A DNA stretch of 64,000 bases, taken from contig JAFCMP010000016.1 in the NCBI GenBank assembly GCA_017506865.1, positions 248,001-312,000 of the forward strand, given 5' to 3'. Below are positions 1 through 26,500 of this stretch, one piece after another. This stretch comes from Tribonema minus. Lineage: Eukaryota > Sar > Xanthophyceae > Tribonematales > Tribonemataceae. A program made the translations under genes and the position numbers. Numbering within the stretch: position 1 is the first letter of the stretch; each line of letters opens with the position of its first letter. The notes below the pieces were generated by a model. It saw only the letters and a list, made by a program, of their open reading frames with translations. It did no database searches and was not told where the DNA came from.

Positions 1-330
1 CATTTATTCAAGTGCACTGTGATGTATGTGCGGCACATATATGTGGACTGCAGGAACATCATTAGTCTCTCAGCCGCAGTCCTCCTCCAAGACCTTGCTG
101 CGCGGAAGCAGTGAAAACAGAGTCATTTGCAGCAAATGTCAACACGAGTTTGCTCACACGTACATTTATTCGCAAGTGCACCAGACTAATGTACGGTACA
201 TGTGTGGACCAAGGGAACTTCATGATACTAGCATCAAGTCCTCAGCCTGGAGTCTCTCCTTGAAGACCTTGGTGCACAGTGACAGAGCCACAGCAAATGG
301 CAGCAAACATCAGTATTCAAAGATTTGTAC
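1..330 (-). repeat. Tandem duplication holding decayed copies of a KRI1 C-terminal exon edge
   Basis: Two related units start near 1 and 164 (both begin CATTTATTC..AAGTGCA). On the minus strand each holds a CAAGGTCTT... segment (97-61 and 272-241). It would complete the split codon at the end of the last KRI1 exon and continue with KV, as KRI1 proteins do after FKYR. One copy soon meets TGA, so these are probably decayed copies and the functional exon lies further left. It is possible that 61-97 belongs to the real exon. Confidence 0.45.
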
Positions 331-752
331 TTACAAAGGCCGGAAAGGGAGGCCGGGTATGCTGTTCCTAGGGGTTGAATCCTATGCAGCTACCAGTACA
401 GAGTTGGCTGATGCTGAGCATTGCTGGTGCATCATGGCGACTGCAATCTACCTCGCAACGCTACAACTGCCGCTCGGCATGGTAGACTTCGGGTCTCAAG
501 TTGATTTGAGGCCTCATTTAGTTGAGTCTCGATTGGGGTTTGGGCAACAATGCGGACGAATGAGACTTGAACCAACAACAACTTGGTTTGGGAATCAGTT
601 CGAATCTGAGCACTTCGAGCTTCATTTTGAGTTCAAGTCTTGATGTAATTAGGAGGTCATTGATGTAGGTTGTGTGCTGTACTTCCCATATAATACCATG
701 AAAAAAGCATGTGCTCATGTGCTTGCACACGTGGGGCATGGGTTGAAGCTTA

Positions 753-14205
<13,453 letters not shown>

Positions 14206-14587
14206 GATGATGTGCCGAGTGGCCAGTCGTTGGCCAGGGCTCCAGAAGTTTGCTTTCTCTTGAAAACAGAGCGATGCTGTCGCTGATCACAAGGGTGACC
14301 GCGCAGTTGGTGGTGCTCTCAGTTTTTTTTTGGCGACAGGGAACTTCAAGTTCTAGTTCAACATCCAGTTTTTGCTTGAAGAACACACCACAGCTAGCTC
14401 TTGCGTCAGGAGGAGGGCAGGCGAGCTTGTCGGGGTGCTTTTTTCTCATTTCGTTGCACGACTTCTGCTGCAAGCAGCGGTGACAAGGACGCAGCGAAAA
14501 AAAGCGCAGGATTTCAAGGTACGGAATAGTTGAATCAGCTTGGCATCGGCAAGCACTCACAGCAGCTGCGGCTGTGATAGGTTGCTG
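14206..14587. promoter_or_regulatory. Bidirectional intergenic promoter region KRI1/HTATSF1
   Basis: The 382 bp between the divergent start codons must hold both promoters and both 5' leaders. It has short T and A tracts (near 14324-14333 and 14497-14503) but I recognise no TATA box or defined factor site. The call rests on gene arrangement only. Confidence 0.55.
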
Positions 14588-17500
14588 ATGGCTTCAACGG
14601 AAAACAACACTGGACCAGCCGCCGCAGAGGATGCAGCGCCACAAGCAGCAGCTGCAGCAGCAGCGGCAGCAACAGAGGAGGCAGCAGTAGCCGAACAATC
14701 AGCACAGGCCGCAGCGGCACCTGCAGCAGCAGCTGCAGTGGCGACCAACATGTGGTTCTATGTGGGTCCGGAAGGGCAGAGGCTGGGGCCGCTGCCCTGC
14801 AAGGCGATGGTGGAGCTCTTGAAAAAAGGAAAGCTGCACCCGAGCGCGCTGGGCTGGACGGAGGGGCAGGGGGAATGGCAGCCGCTAGCGAACTTGGAGC
14901 CTTTCAAGGATGCTGTGCAGGTGTGTGACAATATGAAGGGTGTAAAATTGCAACAGCTGAGCCGAGTACACAGCAGCACACTGAGTTATGGCAGAAATGA
15001 ACTATGCCTGCACAGACTGCAACGAAGACAAGTTTTGAGACTCGGAAGCCCCTCGTTAGCACTTCGGGGCATCGAAAGATCCCAGGTACTAAATCAAGTA
15101 TTCTGAGACTTTGCTGCGCATGGCAACATCACCTTTGCCAATCGGTGCCACAATGAAGCATGCATAATAGTTGCTTTCGGTGAACCGACTTTGGCTCATG
15201 GGTCGTCCTGAATAGCTCTACGATCTTTTGGTTCGTTTTCATATATATATATATATATATATATTATCAACTTATAGTGTGACAGAACCCATGGCGTGCA
15301 ATGGTGTTCTTTATCTGGCTGTACAATGCTGGTTGTTGAGCGACGGACTGGCTCAGGGAGTTACAAGAGGACCATCCTTGGCAGATATGCATTGCAGGTA
15401 TGAAGCATTGCTGGTCGGAGTAATGGGCGGGCTAAGGTTAGGTCATGGTATGATGCTTTGGTAGAGTGCAATCACGTTGCACAAGATTGAAAGGACCATG
15501 TATTATGCTGACAGGTAAGCAACCGCATAGGAAAAGAGCATTGCCTGTGGGATTGGAAGGCCTGGCCCTAACCCTACCCTAACTCTTGCAAGTTGGCAAT
15601 GAATAACATTAATGGCAGCCTTGTCACCAGGATGTCCTGCTAGTAGTACTACCCTCCGAATGCTGCTTTGAAACTCTCAAACTGGTGCTCTCGCGTTTTT
15701 TGATAGCAACTTCGGGTGAGGGTTAGAATTAGCCAGCACGCCTAAGTGCTGGCCTACACACCTCTCTGCGCAACTGCCAGAGTGCTGCTCTCACATAGTA
15801 CTGCAGCAGTATTCAAGTATTGCCTATGGGCACCAGCATCTCCACTCGTGCCGTACCCCCGCAACCACCACCACTTTATACGCGGCCCCACCTACGCAAT
15901 ATGTTTGCGAATGGGCGAATAGGTGCACGTGTGATATGGACCTGCAAATCTCTACAGCCAACTGCCACACATGCTGCTCTCACAGAGTATTGAAGAAGGT
16001 TATATGTATGTTCCGACACCTGAGTGGCATGTGTGTCGCGCACGTCATCATCTGCTGCATCGCCTGACGACAGCAATGGATTAGCCATCGATCCTGCACG
16101 AAGAGGAAAACGTGGAATATTCTGTTGGTGCTCTTACTGAGCTGTCCAGCGCCACATGCTTCCAAGAGAGTTGGATTCAAAACATGCAACGACAATAACA
16201 AACAGTGGTTCTACAAGGGCGCATTGACATCAGGCTCGGGCAACCTCATGTCAGTGCCAGCAAGTGTAGAGGGGGCTAGGGTTTAGGGTGAGGGTCAGAG
16301 TTTGGGTTAGGATTAGGCCCTGAGGGCCAAGGCCCCACTCGGTGCATGTTAATGTGGTCCACGCCATCTTCCACATCTGCAGCACTATGATCTGCATGCA
16401 GAAGCCGACAGCCGCTCTCATATTGGAACGCTGCTGCTAGCACACTTTTGAAGCACTGTCAGTAACTCTTGTAACCAAATGCGACTGTTCGTACATTCAA
16501 CAATAATTGTTCATTCATTGCATTGTCCAATGTCGTGTGGCGTCATTACGATATGGCAGGTTGCGGCTGCAGCAGCGGGACAGTGGTCATACATTGACCA
16601 TGCGGGAGCGACCATTGGACCAATGGGCGCAAAGGAGCTGATCAAGGCTTTCCAAGAAGGTATGCGCATAAAGGTGAAGGTGTGGCTTGAGGTTTGCACC
16701 TCATGCATCATCATACAGCAACGCTCAACTTCTTGTATGTATCGTCTTGCGATGCGGTGTGCACTGAGAACTTTTCATTGACCATGACGCCAGTGTACGT
16801 GCATTGTAGGTGTGTGCTGTTTAGCATCTGTTGACATCAAAACACCTTCTGTAGTATGCATTCATGGCATGTGTGTATGCATGTAGAGTCTCAATAGCCT
16901 CAGTGGGGTGCAGGCGTTCAGGTGCGCACTGCAGTCTGACAGGCAGATTTATAGTCCCATGCTTCCAGCAGCAGATGCTTGCGCTTGCAACACAATGCAC
17001 GGTGCACATGAACTCCGTGTCACTCCTGAATCAGGGTCAGGGTTAGGGTACAAGATGTGTGCAACGTACGATGTTGACTGTGCACCTTTATGGAGTGATG
17101 CACACAATGACAGTAACCCCAACTCTCACTTGCACCCTAACCCTAACTTCAATACTGACCGCAACCCTGGGATGATGGCTGTGGCAGGTACACCTTCAGG
17201 CGATGCACGCGCTGACACAGCAGCAACCCCAACCCCTCGCTTGATCCTAATCTCAAACCCAGCCCTATGACTGGCGGCATCCTCACTTCAATCCCAACTT
17301 CAATCCTAAACTCTCAACACGTGTCGACGTCTGCTGCGGCAGGGGAGCTGGATGGCATGACCCTCGTGTGGGCGGTCATATTTAACCTCACTTCAACCCC
17401 AACTTCAAACCTGGCTTCGACCTTAATCCTCTGCGGCAGGGGAGCTCGATGGCATGACCCTCGCGTGGGCGGTCAACCCTAACCCTACAAATGGCGACCT

Positions 17501-20500
17501 CACTTCAACCCCAACTTCCTCAACCCTAACCGTGACATGGTAATGATACGACGGCTCCTTTACCATCTGCTGCGGCAGGCGCGCTCGATGGCATGACCCT
17601 CGTGTGGGCGGTCAACATGACCGACTGGCTGCCCATGGCGGAGCTCCCGGGCCTCAAGGAGCTGCTGATGAGCGCTGAGGAGGAGGAAAATGAAAACGGG
17701 GACAGCGCTCAACCCGAGTCTGCATCAGCTGCTCAGCAGCAGGGAGTTCAGGCGCCGCAGCCTGCGGTGGCGGGCGTCGATGCTAACGCCATGGTGTTTG
17801 CGTTTGAGCCGGAGGAGCAGCCGGCGCTGGATGCGGAGGCGAGCGAGGCGCTTGCTAAGGCGAGGAAGGCGCGCGGCGAAGAGGTGCGCATGCATTAAAA
17901 TATTCATAATCACCAACACACATAAAAGTTGTAATATATATGTATGTATGTACTTCCAAGGTGCATATATGTCTGGATATGGAGGAGTCGCTCGTAGAGG
18001 TGCGCATACATGGTCATCAAAGTGTGTAGAAGTATATATATATATGTGAGTGTTGATGTGTATGTACATGTGGATGCGGAGGAGCAGCCTTTGCTAGATG
18101 TGGAGTCCAGCGAGGCGCTTGCTAAGGCCAGGAAGGCGCGCGGGGAAGAGGTGCGCATACATCCATTACAGTATTATTGCCATTCGCATATATATACGCA
18201 TACATCATGTGCTATATTCATTGTCATTGGCATACTTCTATGTATTCTGGTGTAAGTATATTTCAAGTATAATTTGTATGTACATGTACTTTTATACACA
18301 TTTGGACGCGGAGGCCAGCGATGCGCTGGCAAAGGCCAGGAAGGCGTTCGGCCAAGAGGTGCTTACATTTACTTCATACAGTATATTCGTCACCACATAC
18401 ATGTGCTGATCTGTATGTACGAAGTATACCTCTGGACGCACAACCTTCAGTTTCTCACCTCAAAACACTTGCTTGCATCTCATCATGGCGGACGCATACA
18501 CCACGATGGTGCAGCTGCGGAGTGACGAAATATTTGAAGGGTGGACGCAGATGAGCGCTGCCACCAAACAGACTACATACAGACAATGTTGTTGCAGTGC
18601 TACCCCTCCAGCATCATGTGGCAGCGTTTGTACCTTGTGTAGCGGGGCATCAGACTCTGTTCCAACAGTGCTCAACTGCCAAGCGGTAGCTGCTTTCAAT
18701 GCCAACTAAAGTGCGTGCATCTAACCCTCGCGCTAACCCTGGTCCTAAGTTGAGCTTGCCTGAGCTATTTACACATATTCGTATGCAATGAAAGCTCAGC
18801 AGTAACACTTCAAGTGCACCATGCTATTGCAGAGTGTGAGATGGCTGTGGTGCTGCCATCTTATCGTCTGGTTGGTGGTGGCCTTCAATTTCGATGACAA
18901 CACACGCCCCAACAGCAAAACTACATACTGCGAATAACCATCTTGAAGTTGCGTATGGCGAATTACCAATGAAAAGTTTGGTGCAGAAGTATATGTTGTT
19001 ACGCTGCTAGCCTGACCATCCTGCATACGTACGCCTCCGGCGGTGAGCGATGCACTAAACTCAAATCCTAAGAGGCGTCAGCAGAGTGTGAGGTGCTTGC
19101 GATGCTGCCATCTCTCTGCCCGGGTGGTTGTGACATTCAGTGCCTACAACAACACATTCCCCAATAGCGAAATTGCATGCGATGAAGAATTTTTGACGGT
19201 GCTGCCATCTCATAATCCGCCAATGACAACACCCGCCCCACAGCGAAGTTGCGCACTGCGGAATACCATCTTGAAGTTGCATATGGGGCATCACCGTTGA
19301 AGAACACGTTTTCACAGCACTAGCCTGACTCGTCTGCATGCCTACGCCCCTGCCGGTGAGCACTGCTGCAGGGCAAGAAGAGCTTTGTGACGGACGCCGG
19401 CGTGCGGTATGTATGGGACGCAGAGGAGAATGACTGGGTGGAGGCAGGTACGCTTCAACTGTGACTTTACTGCAGGTTTAACCGTGACTTTCCTGATCCC
19501 GACTCCGCAGCTGTACTGACTGCTCTTACTGCATGTCTTCGTGTTCAACCACGTGTGTGACAGTCACCATCAATACTGACCGCCGATGCATACCATAGTC
19601 TATAGATGTACATTGAAGATGGTGGGTGGTACATACGTACCACACAATGCTATCAACAGTTTTGTACATGTACATTTTGAACAACAGACACAAATCACCA
19701 TACATCAAATGGCCACGATGGACAGCAACCGGCTCTGAACAATTTAAGCATTGCCACCACTCTTTGTTCCGGACGATTATAGCACACAATCTGTGCGTGG
19801 CACGTTTATGCCATACAATGCCAGCAACAAGTGCCGCTACTGCACCCTTTCCTTCTTACAACATGTGCAGACCTGCATACTGCATGTGCCTCCATTACAG
19901 CACGTCAACGATACCACACCTCGAAGTATGAGAGTATACGTGCGTCATGCGTCTACATTTGCAGGGTCGGAGGATGAAGGGGACGAAGAGGGGGAAGAGG
20001 GGGAGGAGGAGGGGGATGAGGAGCCCCTCTGGAAGATCAAGTTGAAGAAGAAACGGGAGGCACAAAAGGCAGCACTCATCAAGGCGAAGGCCGATAAGAA
20101 GGCCGCCAAGCGGGAGGGGAAAGCGGGGGTGAGGTGGGGGGAGATTGAAGATGCGGAAGAGGCTGCTGCTGATACGCCTCAGGTTAGTGGGAGCGTTGAA
20201 GTTGCAGATGTCTAGGCGCTTTGACATGTGGGAGGCGCTGTCATGGGGATGGGTAGGTGGCAAGAGTTGGGAGTGGTTGTGTATGTTGGAGTACATTGCA
20301 AATGTGAGGCACATCAGACTGAGCAATGAAGTTGGTTGTGTATGTTGGAGTACATTGCAAATGTGAGGCACATCAGACTGAGCAATGAAGTTGGCGCCGA
20401 AGAAAAAGGGCACAAGCTAAGTTGAAGTTGAAGCTCGAGAACAAAGGCGAACCGGACAATGACGGCCGCGAAGTGAGAGGAAAAGTGGCGGTGGCGGTGA

Positions 20501-23500
20501 GGGATGCGGACACCGCTGCCGACCTGCCAGGACTGCAGCGGGCGCGAGCAGGCAGTTACACCTTGAAGAAGAACATTGAAGTTGAAATGTCTGCGCGGCC
20601 AGTACTGTCGAGCGCGAAAGGTGCGCTCCTGCCAGTAAATGCTGCACTGACAAGCGCGAGCGGCGGCAACCGGAGACAATGCAGGGTTAGACATAAAGGC
20701 TTGTCACCGCGGCACATGCAGGCGGCAACAGCAGTGCTTGCAGGTCTGATGAGCGTGCAGTAATGCAGGCTGGATGTCTAGAGTGAGTACGCAACTAGGG
20801 TCAGAATGGTGCCACAGCCTATGGCATTTCCACGCCCACGCCGCTTTCTGTCCAGTAGGTGCAAAGGTGCAAGCTAAGTTGGATGGGGTAAGCACTTGTT
20901 CGCGAGGCTGTTCGCCTGTGTTCGCGTACATCGTTCTAGTTCTAAGCCGCCACTCAACCTGCAATACGCAGTACCTGTACGTACCTACCCAGGACTCACT
21001 GCCCGCCACAAGCTCGTTTTTAACCACAGTTGAACGGAACGAATAAGGCCTAGCAGTGGGAAGAGGCGGTCTGGAGCTTTTGCATTTATAAACAGAGAAC
21101 TTGATTACACACTTTGTGTTTACTTTTACATCAGAATACCCTTGCTGGGACATGTTGATGCTGGCTGAAGAAGAGGGCAAAGGCTACAAGGCAGGCATTA
21201 TTTGATGTACTGTGTCATGTACTGTTTCCTGCACGCATACTACGCTTGTCACTGCATTGCATGCAGGCTGACACTGAAGCGACAGGCGGCGAGGCAGGGG
21301 TTGTCAGCGGTATTGTAACAGACATTCCTGCAGGCTGTAGTACATGCATAGTGATCTCAGCACTGTTTTGGGTGCAGAAGCAAATTGAGTGGGCAGGCGG
21401 TGAGGCAGGCATATTAGGGTTTGCATAATCTATTTCCCTACTTCATGCATACTTAATTTGGCGCTGCATATGTGCACAGCCTGAAGGCAAGGGAGAAGGC
21501 GACGGCGCAATAAACTGGAGAGGCAGGGATTGTTTGAGGCCTTGTATCATCTATTTCTTCTGCTTCATGCATACTGAAATTGGCAATGCATATCGACGCA
21601 GGTTGAAGGTGAAGAGGAAGGCGATGGCGCAGGGAAGCGGAAAGCTGACAGCGGCAACGGCGACGCAGAGCCGAAGCCCAAGAAGGCGCGCAAGAAGAAG
21701 AAGAACACGTGGAGCGCTGAGGTACGAGCCCTACTTAGCTACAAACTCTAGCCCTAACCCTGACGCTAGTCCCTGACTACTCCCACCTTGATGGGGTTGA
21801 GGTTTAGAGTTAGGGTTAGGTCAGTCCGGCGGGCACTAGTAGTCGTGACTTACTTTCAAGTACGCTCTGATGCGAGCACTTTCCCCCTACCCTTGTTAGA
21901 AAAGTATTGGGACATGCTCAACACAAATTGGTGCACACTGATTGCTGAAGTAGGCGCACGGTTGGGTACACACTGGTAGGGTACATTGCAAGCTCACCAT
22001 GAGTCCAGCGCGTTGGCTGGGCGCGTGCATTGCAAATGTACCGCCAATGTACGGCACCTGTACTGCACTCCTGGTCCTTGCCAACTGCTGACTTTGATCT
22101 CGGATGCACTTGGCGTCGAGTGTGCGATGCTGGCCCAATCCGTGTGTGCAGCATGTGTTCATTCCAGCGGTGCTTTGGGTTCAGTGAACTCACTGAGTTC
22201 ACTTGAGTTCATGGAGCTCTTTGACGCCAACAAAAGCGTCTCGGGGCGATCAGCAACTGTGATTCGATATACAAACCCATGCAGGGTTGTTTCATGCTTT
22301 GAAAGTCTGAAATTTTTGAAGATCATTGCAATGGGTTCACGATGAGTGCACTCTATTTCAGCCACATCGCCCCCTCCCATACACTCTGCGTACTTCAATC
22401 AGTTCATTGTGAATTCACTGAGAGTCCACTGGGTTTTGCCGAGTGCAGGAAGTTGTGCGTACTTCACCCAGTTCTTTGTGAGTTCACTCAGAGTCCACCG
22501 GCTGCTGAGCGCAGGAAGTTCGCACTTCACTCAGTTCACTGTGAGTTCACTATGAGTCCACTGGATTCCGCCGAGTGCAGGGCGGCGGGCGCTGGGTGTA
22601 CATCAGGGTTTGCCTGCAGATACCATCTCTTTCAGAGTGGAGTGCTCTTAGTATACTTCGAAGTATTGTGCACACTTCACTCATTTCATCGCGAGTTCAC
22701 TCAGAGTCCACTGCCTCCTGCCGAGTGCAGGGCAGCGGGCGTTGGGTGTACATTCAGGGTCTGCCCGCAGATATCACAGAGGAGGAAATGCGCGATCACT
22801 TCGCCAAAGCGGGCGTCATTGCGACAGATCCTATCAGCCAGGCGCCGCGCATCAAGATATACAGGTAAGCGGGTCTGGCAAAGTGACAATACATTGTTGT
22901 ATATCTCTCATACTCCCAGAAGGTATGTGTAACTCTGCTACAGCTGTTGGCAGTGCTACAGATCCTGTGAGGCAGGCGCCGCGCATCAAGATGCTTACAG
23001 TTATGTTAGTTCGGCAAGGCGCATGCTTCATTTGATGTACCTCACCAATGCTGTAAGTGTCAGCCTGAGAACTTCAAGAATTAACGCAGTCTATGAGTGA
23101 CTTATTAAACTCGTTCAGTGAGATGCGTGCATAGCACAGGATTACCAGACATGAGCAATCATGCCCGCCTGACGGTGCATCCAAAAGATTTCACTATGGT
23201 TACTGCAAGTACTTTAGCGAACAGGTAACATGATACGCAGCACTTCTGCAGGGTTCCCTTGACAGCAGATGCGGCGAGCAGCAATTTACGTAGTGTGAAA
23301 ATGCCTGATGGTCATTGACGGGTATTCAAAGCACATTTGGTTGATGTGCATTCATACATACATACATTTATACTGATGCCTCACAGTTCTCAACTCAAGT
23401 TGAATCACCGCTGTGAGCGCCTTGCCCACGTAGCCTGCCTCTAGGCTCGACGTTAGGAGGATGCTGAACAGGATCCCTTGCCAATTAGACTGAAAGCAGG

Positions 23501-26500
23501 TACTTTCGAAGATGTGCAAGCTATGCAGTACCGTGACATGGGACACGATGCACTGATGGCCTGCAATCTTGCCTCTATGTTTTCTCAAAATAGTTCGTTT
23601 CAACAACGTCTTCAATGCAAAGTGACACGATAATCCATATGATTCACTGATGGCCTGCCTTACTTTAGTGTGTTGTCCAAACAACTCGTATAAAATGTTT
23701 TGCAATGTGAAGTAACGCGATGAAGCACTTGGTTCACTTTTGGCCTGCTGCCACTGTTGGCCTGCTGCCTTGCTGTGGTATGTTCTCCAAAAAATGCGAT
23801 TGAGTACTTGATTAACTGAAAGCGCAAAACTCGACTTCAAGAGGGCTTACTGTTGACCTTTTGCCTTGCTCCGCGCAGAGACGACACGGGGGGGTGCAAG
23901 GGCGACGGCAGCGTGTGCTACGTCATGGAAGAGTCCGTCGAGCTGGCGCTGCATGTTCTTGACGGCAGTCAGATACGGGCAGGAGGTAAGCACTCAGTCA
24001 ACTTCAAATCATACTTCAACTCATTCCTAGGCTTGAAGCCTACTATTCGGTTCACAGTTTCCGACCATACTTTTTCTGTTTTTAAAACACATCAGCGCGC
24101 GCGCCACTTTGAGCTGATACAGCTTGCGACGCAGGCGGATTTGATCAGAGCCGTCTTAAGTAATTCCATAGATGTGCTCGTGATCAGTCAGCCTACCAGA
24201 GGGCTGCACAGCGCGTGTTGTTTGTGGTGACTTGTGCGCATTCCAGGTGAAAAGGGCCTTCACAAAACGGGGAGAAGCTAATGTCCTCAACCATGCGCTG
24301 CCGACGTGAGCGCTGCTAAGCAAAGTGGTAGCCTGCCAGTGTGAAATCGAGACCATAGAAGCCGATTTTCAATTGGTGCTCATGGTCAAAAGTTATCACT
24401 GTCGTCGCCAGCACCTCCGTCTCTGTGCAGTACTAATCGTTCGAAAATGAGCGCGAGAAACAGCCCGAAACGACGCAAGAGGCCTGAGCAAACAACCTGA
24501 GCAAACAACGATGCAGCAGAATGGAGATACCGCGCGATAGCGATGGAGCTGGCACGTTTTCTACATCTATGTCGTTAGGCTGGGACATAGCGGTGGCGGC
24601 TCTCAAATTTGCGTGGAAATCCACCGAGTCGTTCGCAAACGACGACTGCTTGAAAAGTGGAGCGATTTTGAGTACAACGATGCAGAAGAATGGAGATGCC
24701 GCGCGATAGGGATGGTCCTGGCAGGCTCGCTGTATCTGTGAAAGTAGTCTGACATATGGCGATTGCAGCTCACGAAATTGCATTCAATACCATCATAGCG
24801 GCTGCAAGTTACGGCTGCCTGAAAATCGAGGTCGGCAATTTTGAGCGCAAATTTTTAGTAGAATGAAGATAGCACCATGGAGCTGGTACGCTCACTGCAT
24901 ATGTTGCGTTAGAGTGGTACTTAGCGATTGCGTTGCACCAATTTGCAGGGAAATTCATGGCGGCGATCACAAGTTATGTATGCTTGAAAAGTGTGGTCGG
25001 GAACTGTGAACCGAACAGTAGGTCTTGTCCCAAAAAGCGGGGAGGGCCATTTTACGGGCGTGGAGCATCGGTTGGGTTTTCGCAACTAACCCTGATTGGG
25101 CGAAGCAGGCAGCGATAGCGGCCGTCCTTGTGAGATTAGGCGTGAGTAGTGCCTAAACTGAGATACGCGAATGGACGCAGCGCAGCGTTGCTTGTGTGCA
25201 GAGCCACCTTAGGGATAATCGGCAAATTTCGGTCGTGACGCTGAAAGGGCAATTTTGACCCGACAACCGGCAGCGTTGGCTACGAGTGCAAGAGTGACAT
25301 GCGGTGACGAGGTAACGAGGGCGAGGCTATGCGAAGGAGCGCCTACACTGACGCTGCGCCTGATGGGCCCCAAATGCGCTGATCGCCGATGACAGCACAT
25401 GCGCACAGCGGGCCTCTGGCAGTACCTAATGTGGTACAGACCATGCGGCGTTTTCGTCAGCAGCAGCAGTATCAGCAGCAGCAGTGGCTACTCATGACAC
25501 AGCTGATGGCATTGCTGGCGCAAGTGTTGCTGCTGTTAAGGGCGCCGTAGCCCGGTGACACGGATAAGAAAGACGAACCGAGTGCAGATTGGCGCCGCCG
25601 TCAAGTGCGGGCGTGCGCATGCCGTAAGCGAAGGCGGTAGCACCAGAGGCGTTTTTTCAGCGCCATATGAGGTCGGCACCGAGTGCTGGCGACATGAAAC
25701 AAATGCTGCTTGGCATACCAGAGACCTGGGGGGGATCAGGGGAAAGAAGATGGCAACTTTCAAATTGGAGCTATGTTTCAATTCGGGAGAAGTATCATGG
25801 TGTGCATTGCCATGTCCATGACAAGTGGAGACGACACTAGAGCGCATCAAGCAGTTTGTGAGCCACTTGCATGCCACCCCTGAGTCAGCGGCCTGCGGCG
25901 GCCACAACACAGCAAAGGCAATCACAACTTGAACTTCTTGAAGTTGTGATATCACATCAGTGCATATGCCAGTGGTAACGACAGACACAACCGGACCCGG
26001 GGGTGTGGGCAGTGTTCGTGCAGCAGAGCTGGGGGAAACTTTTGCAGACGCAATGCGGGCTCACTGGACCAGGTGGTGCCAGTAGTGACAGAGATATGTC
26101 ATGATACCAAGATGTTTCCCTGTCACACCACCGTGGTGACCAGCTTGAACCAGCAGTCAGCCCTTTGTACACCACGTAGCATGCCTATCAGCGGCAGCCG
26201 GCCAGCCTGAGGGGCTGCCAGTGCGCCTCAGGCTGATGCCACTGTGTGACAGTCACTGTGCCGCTGTCTTGGCAGAGTGGACAATGTCATCACGATCATG
26301 GCTGTCATACAGCTAGCTAGCCTTTGTAAGGGCATTGAATGCCCATTAATTTCATAGCGACCGTGCACGGCGCCGTTGTCGGGTTGGGGGAGGGTAATTC
26401 AAATGCTGCACTCAGTCAGTGGCACTGCAGTACCCAGTGGTGTCTGCAACTGCAGTGCATGACATTGTGAAGACACAGTCACTCACCCCAGCTCATCTCA

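Noticed and set aside
26..643. 205-codon open frame on plus at the left end
   Set aside because: It spans a tandem duplication with KRI1 exon-like pieces on the other strand, shows no recognisable domain, and lies within or past the KRI1 3' region.
18074..18361. Echoes of HTATSF1 exon 3 as additional regular exons
   Set aside because: They keep donors but I see no good acceptor, and skipping them preserves phase with exon 4; left as possible alternative exons only.
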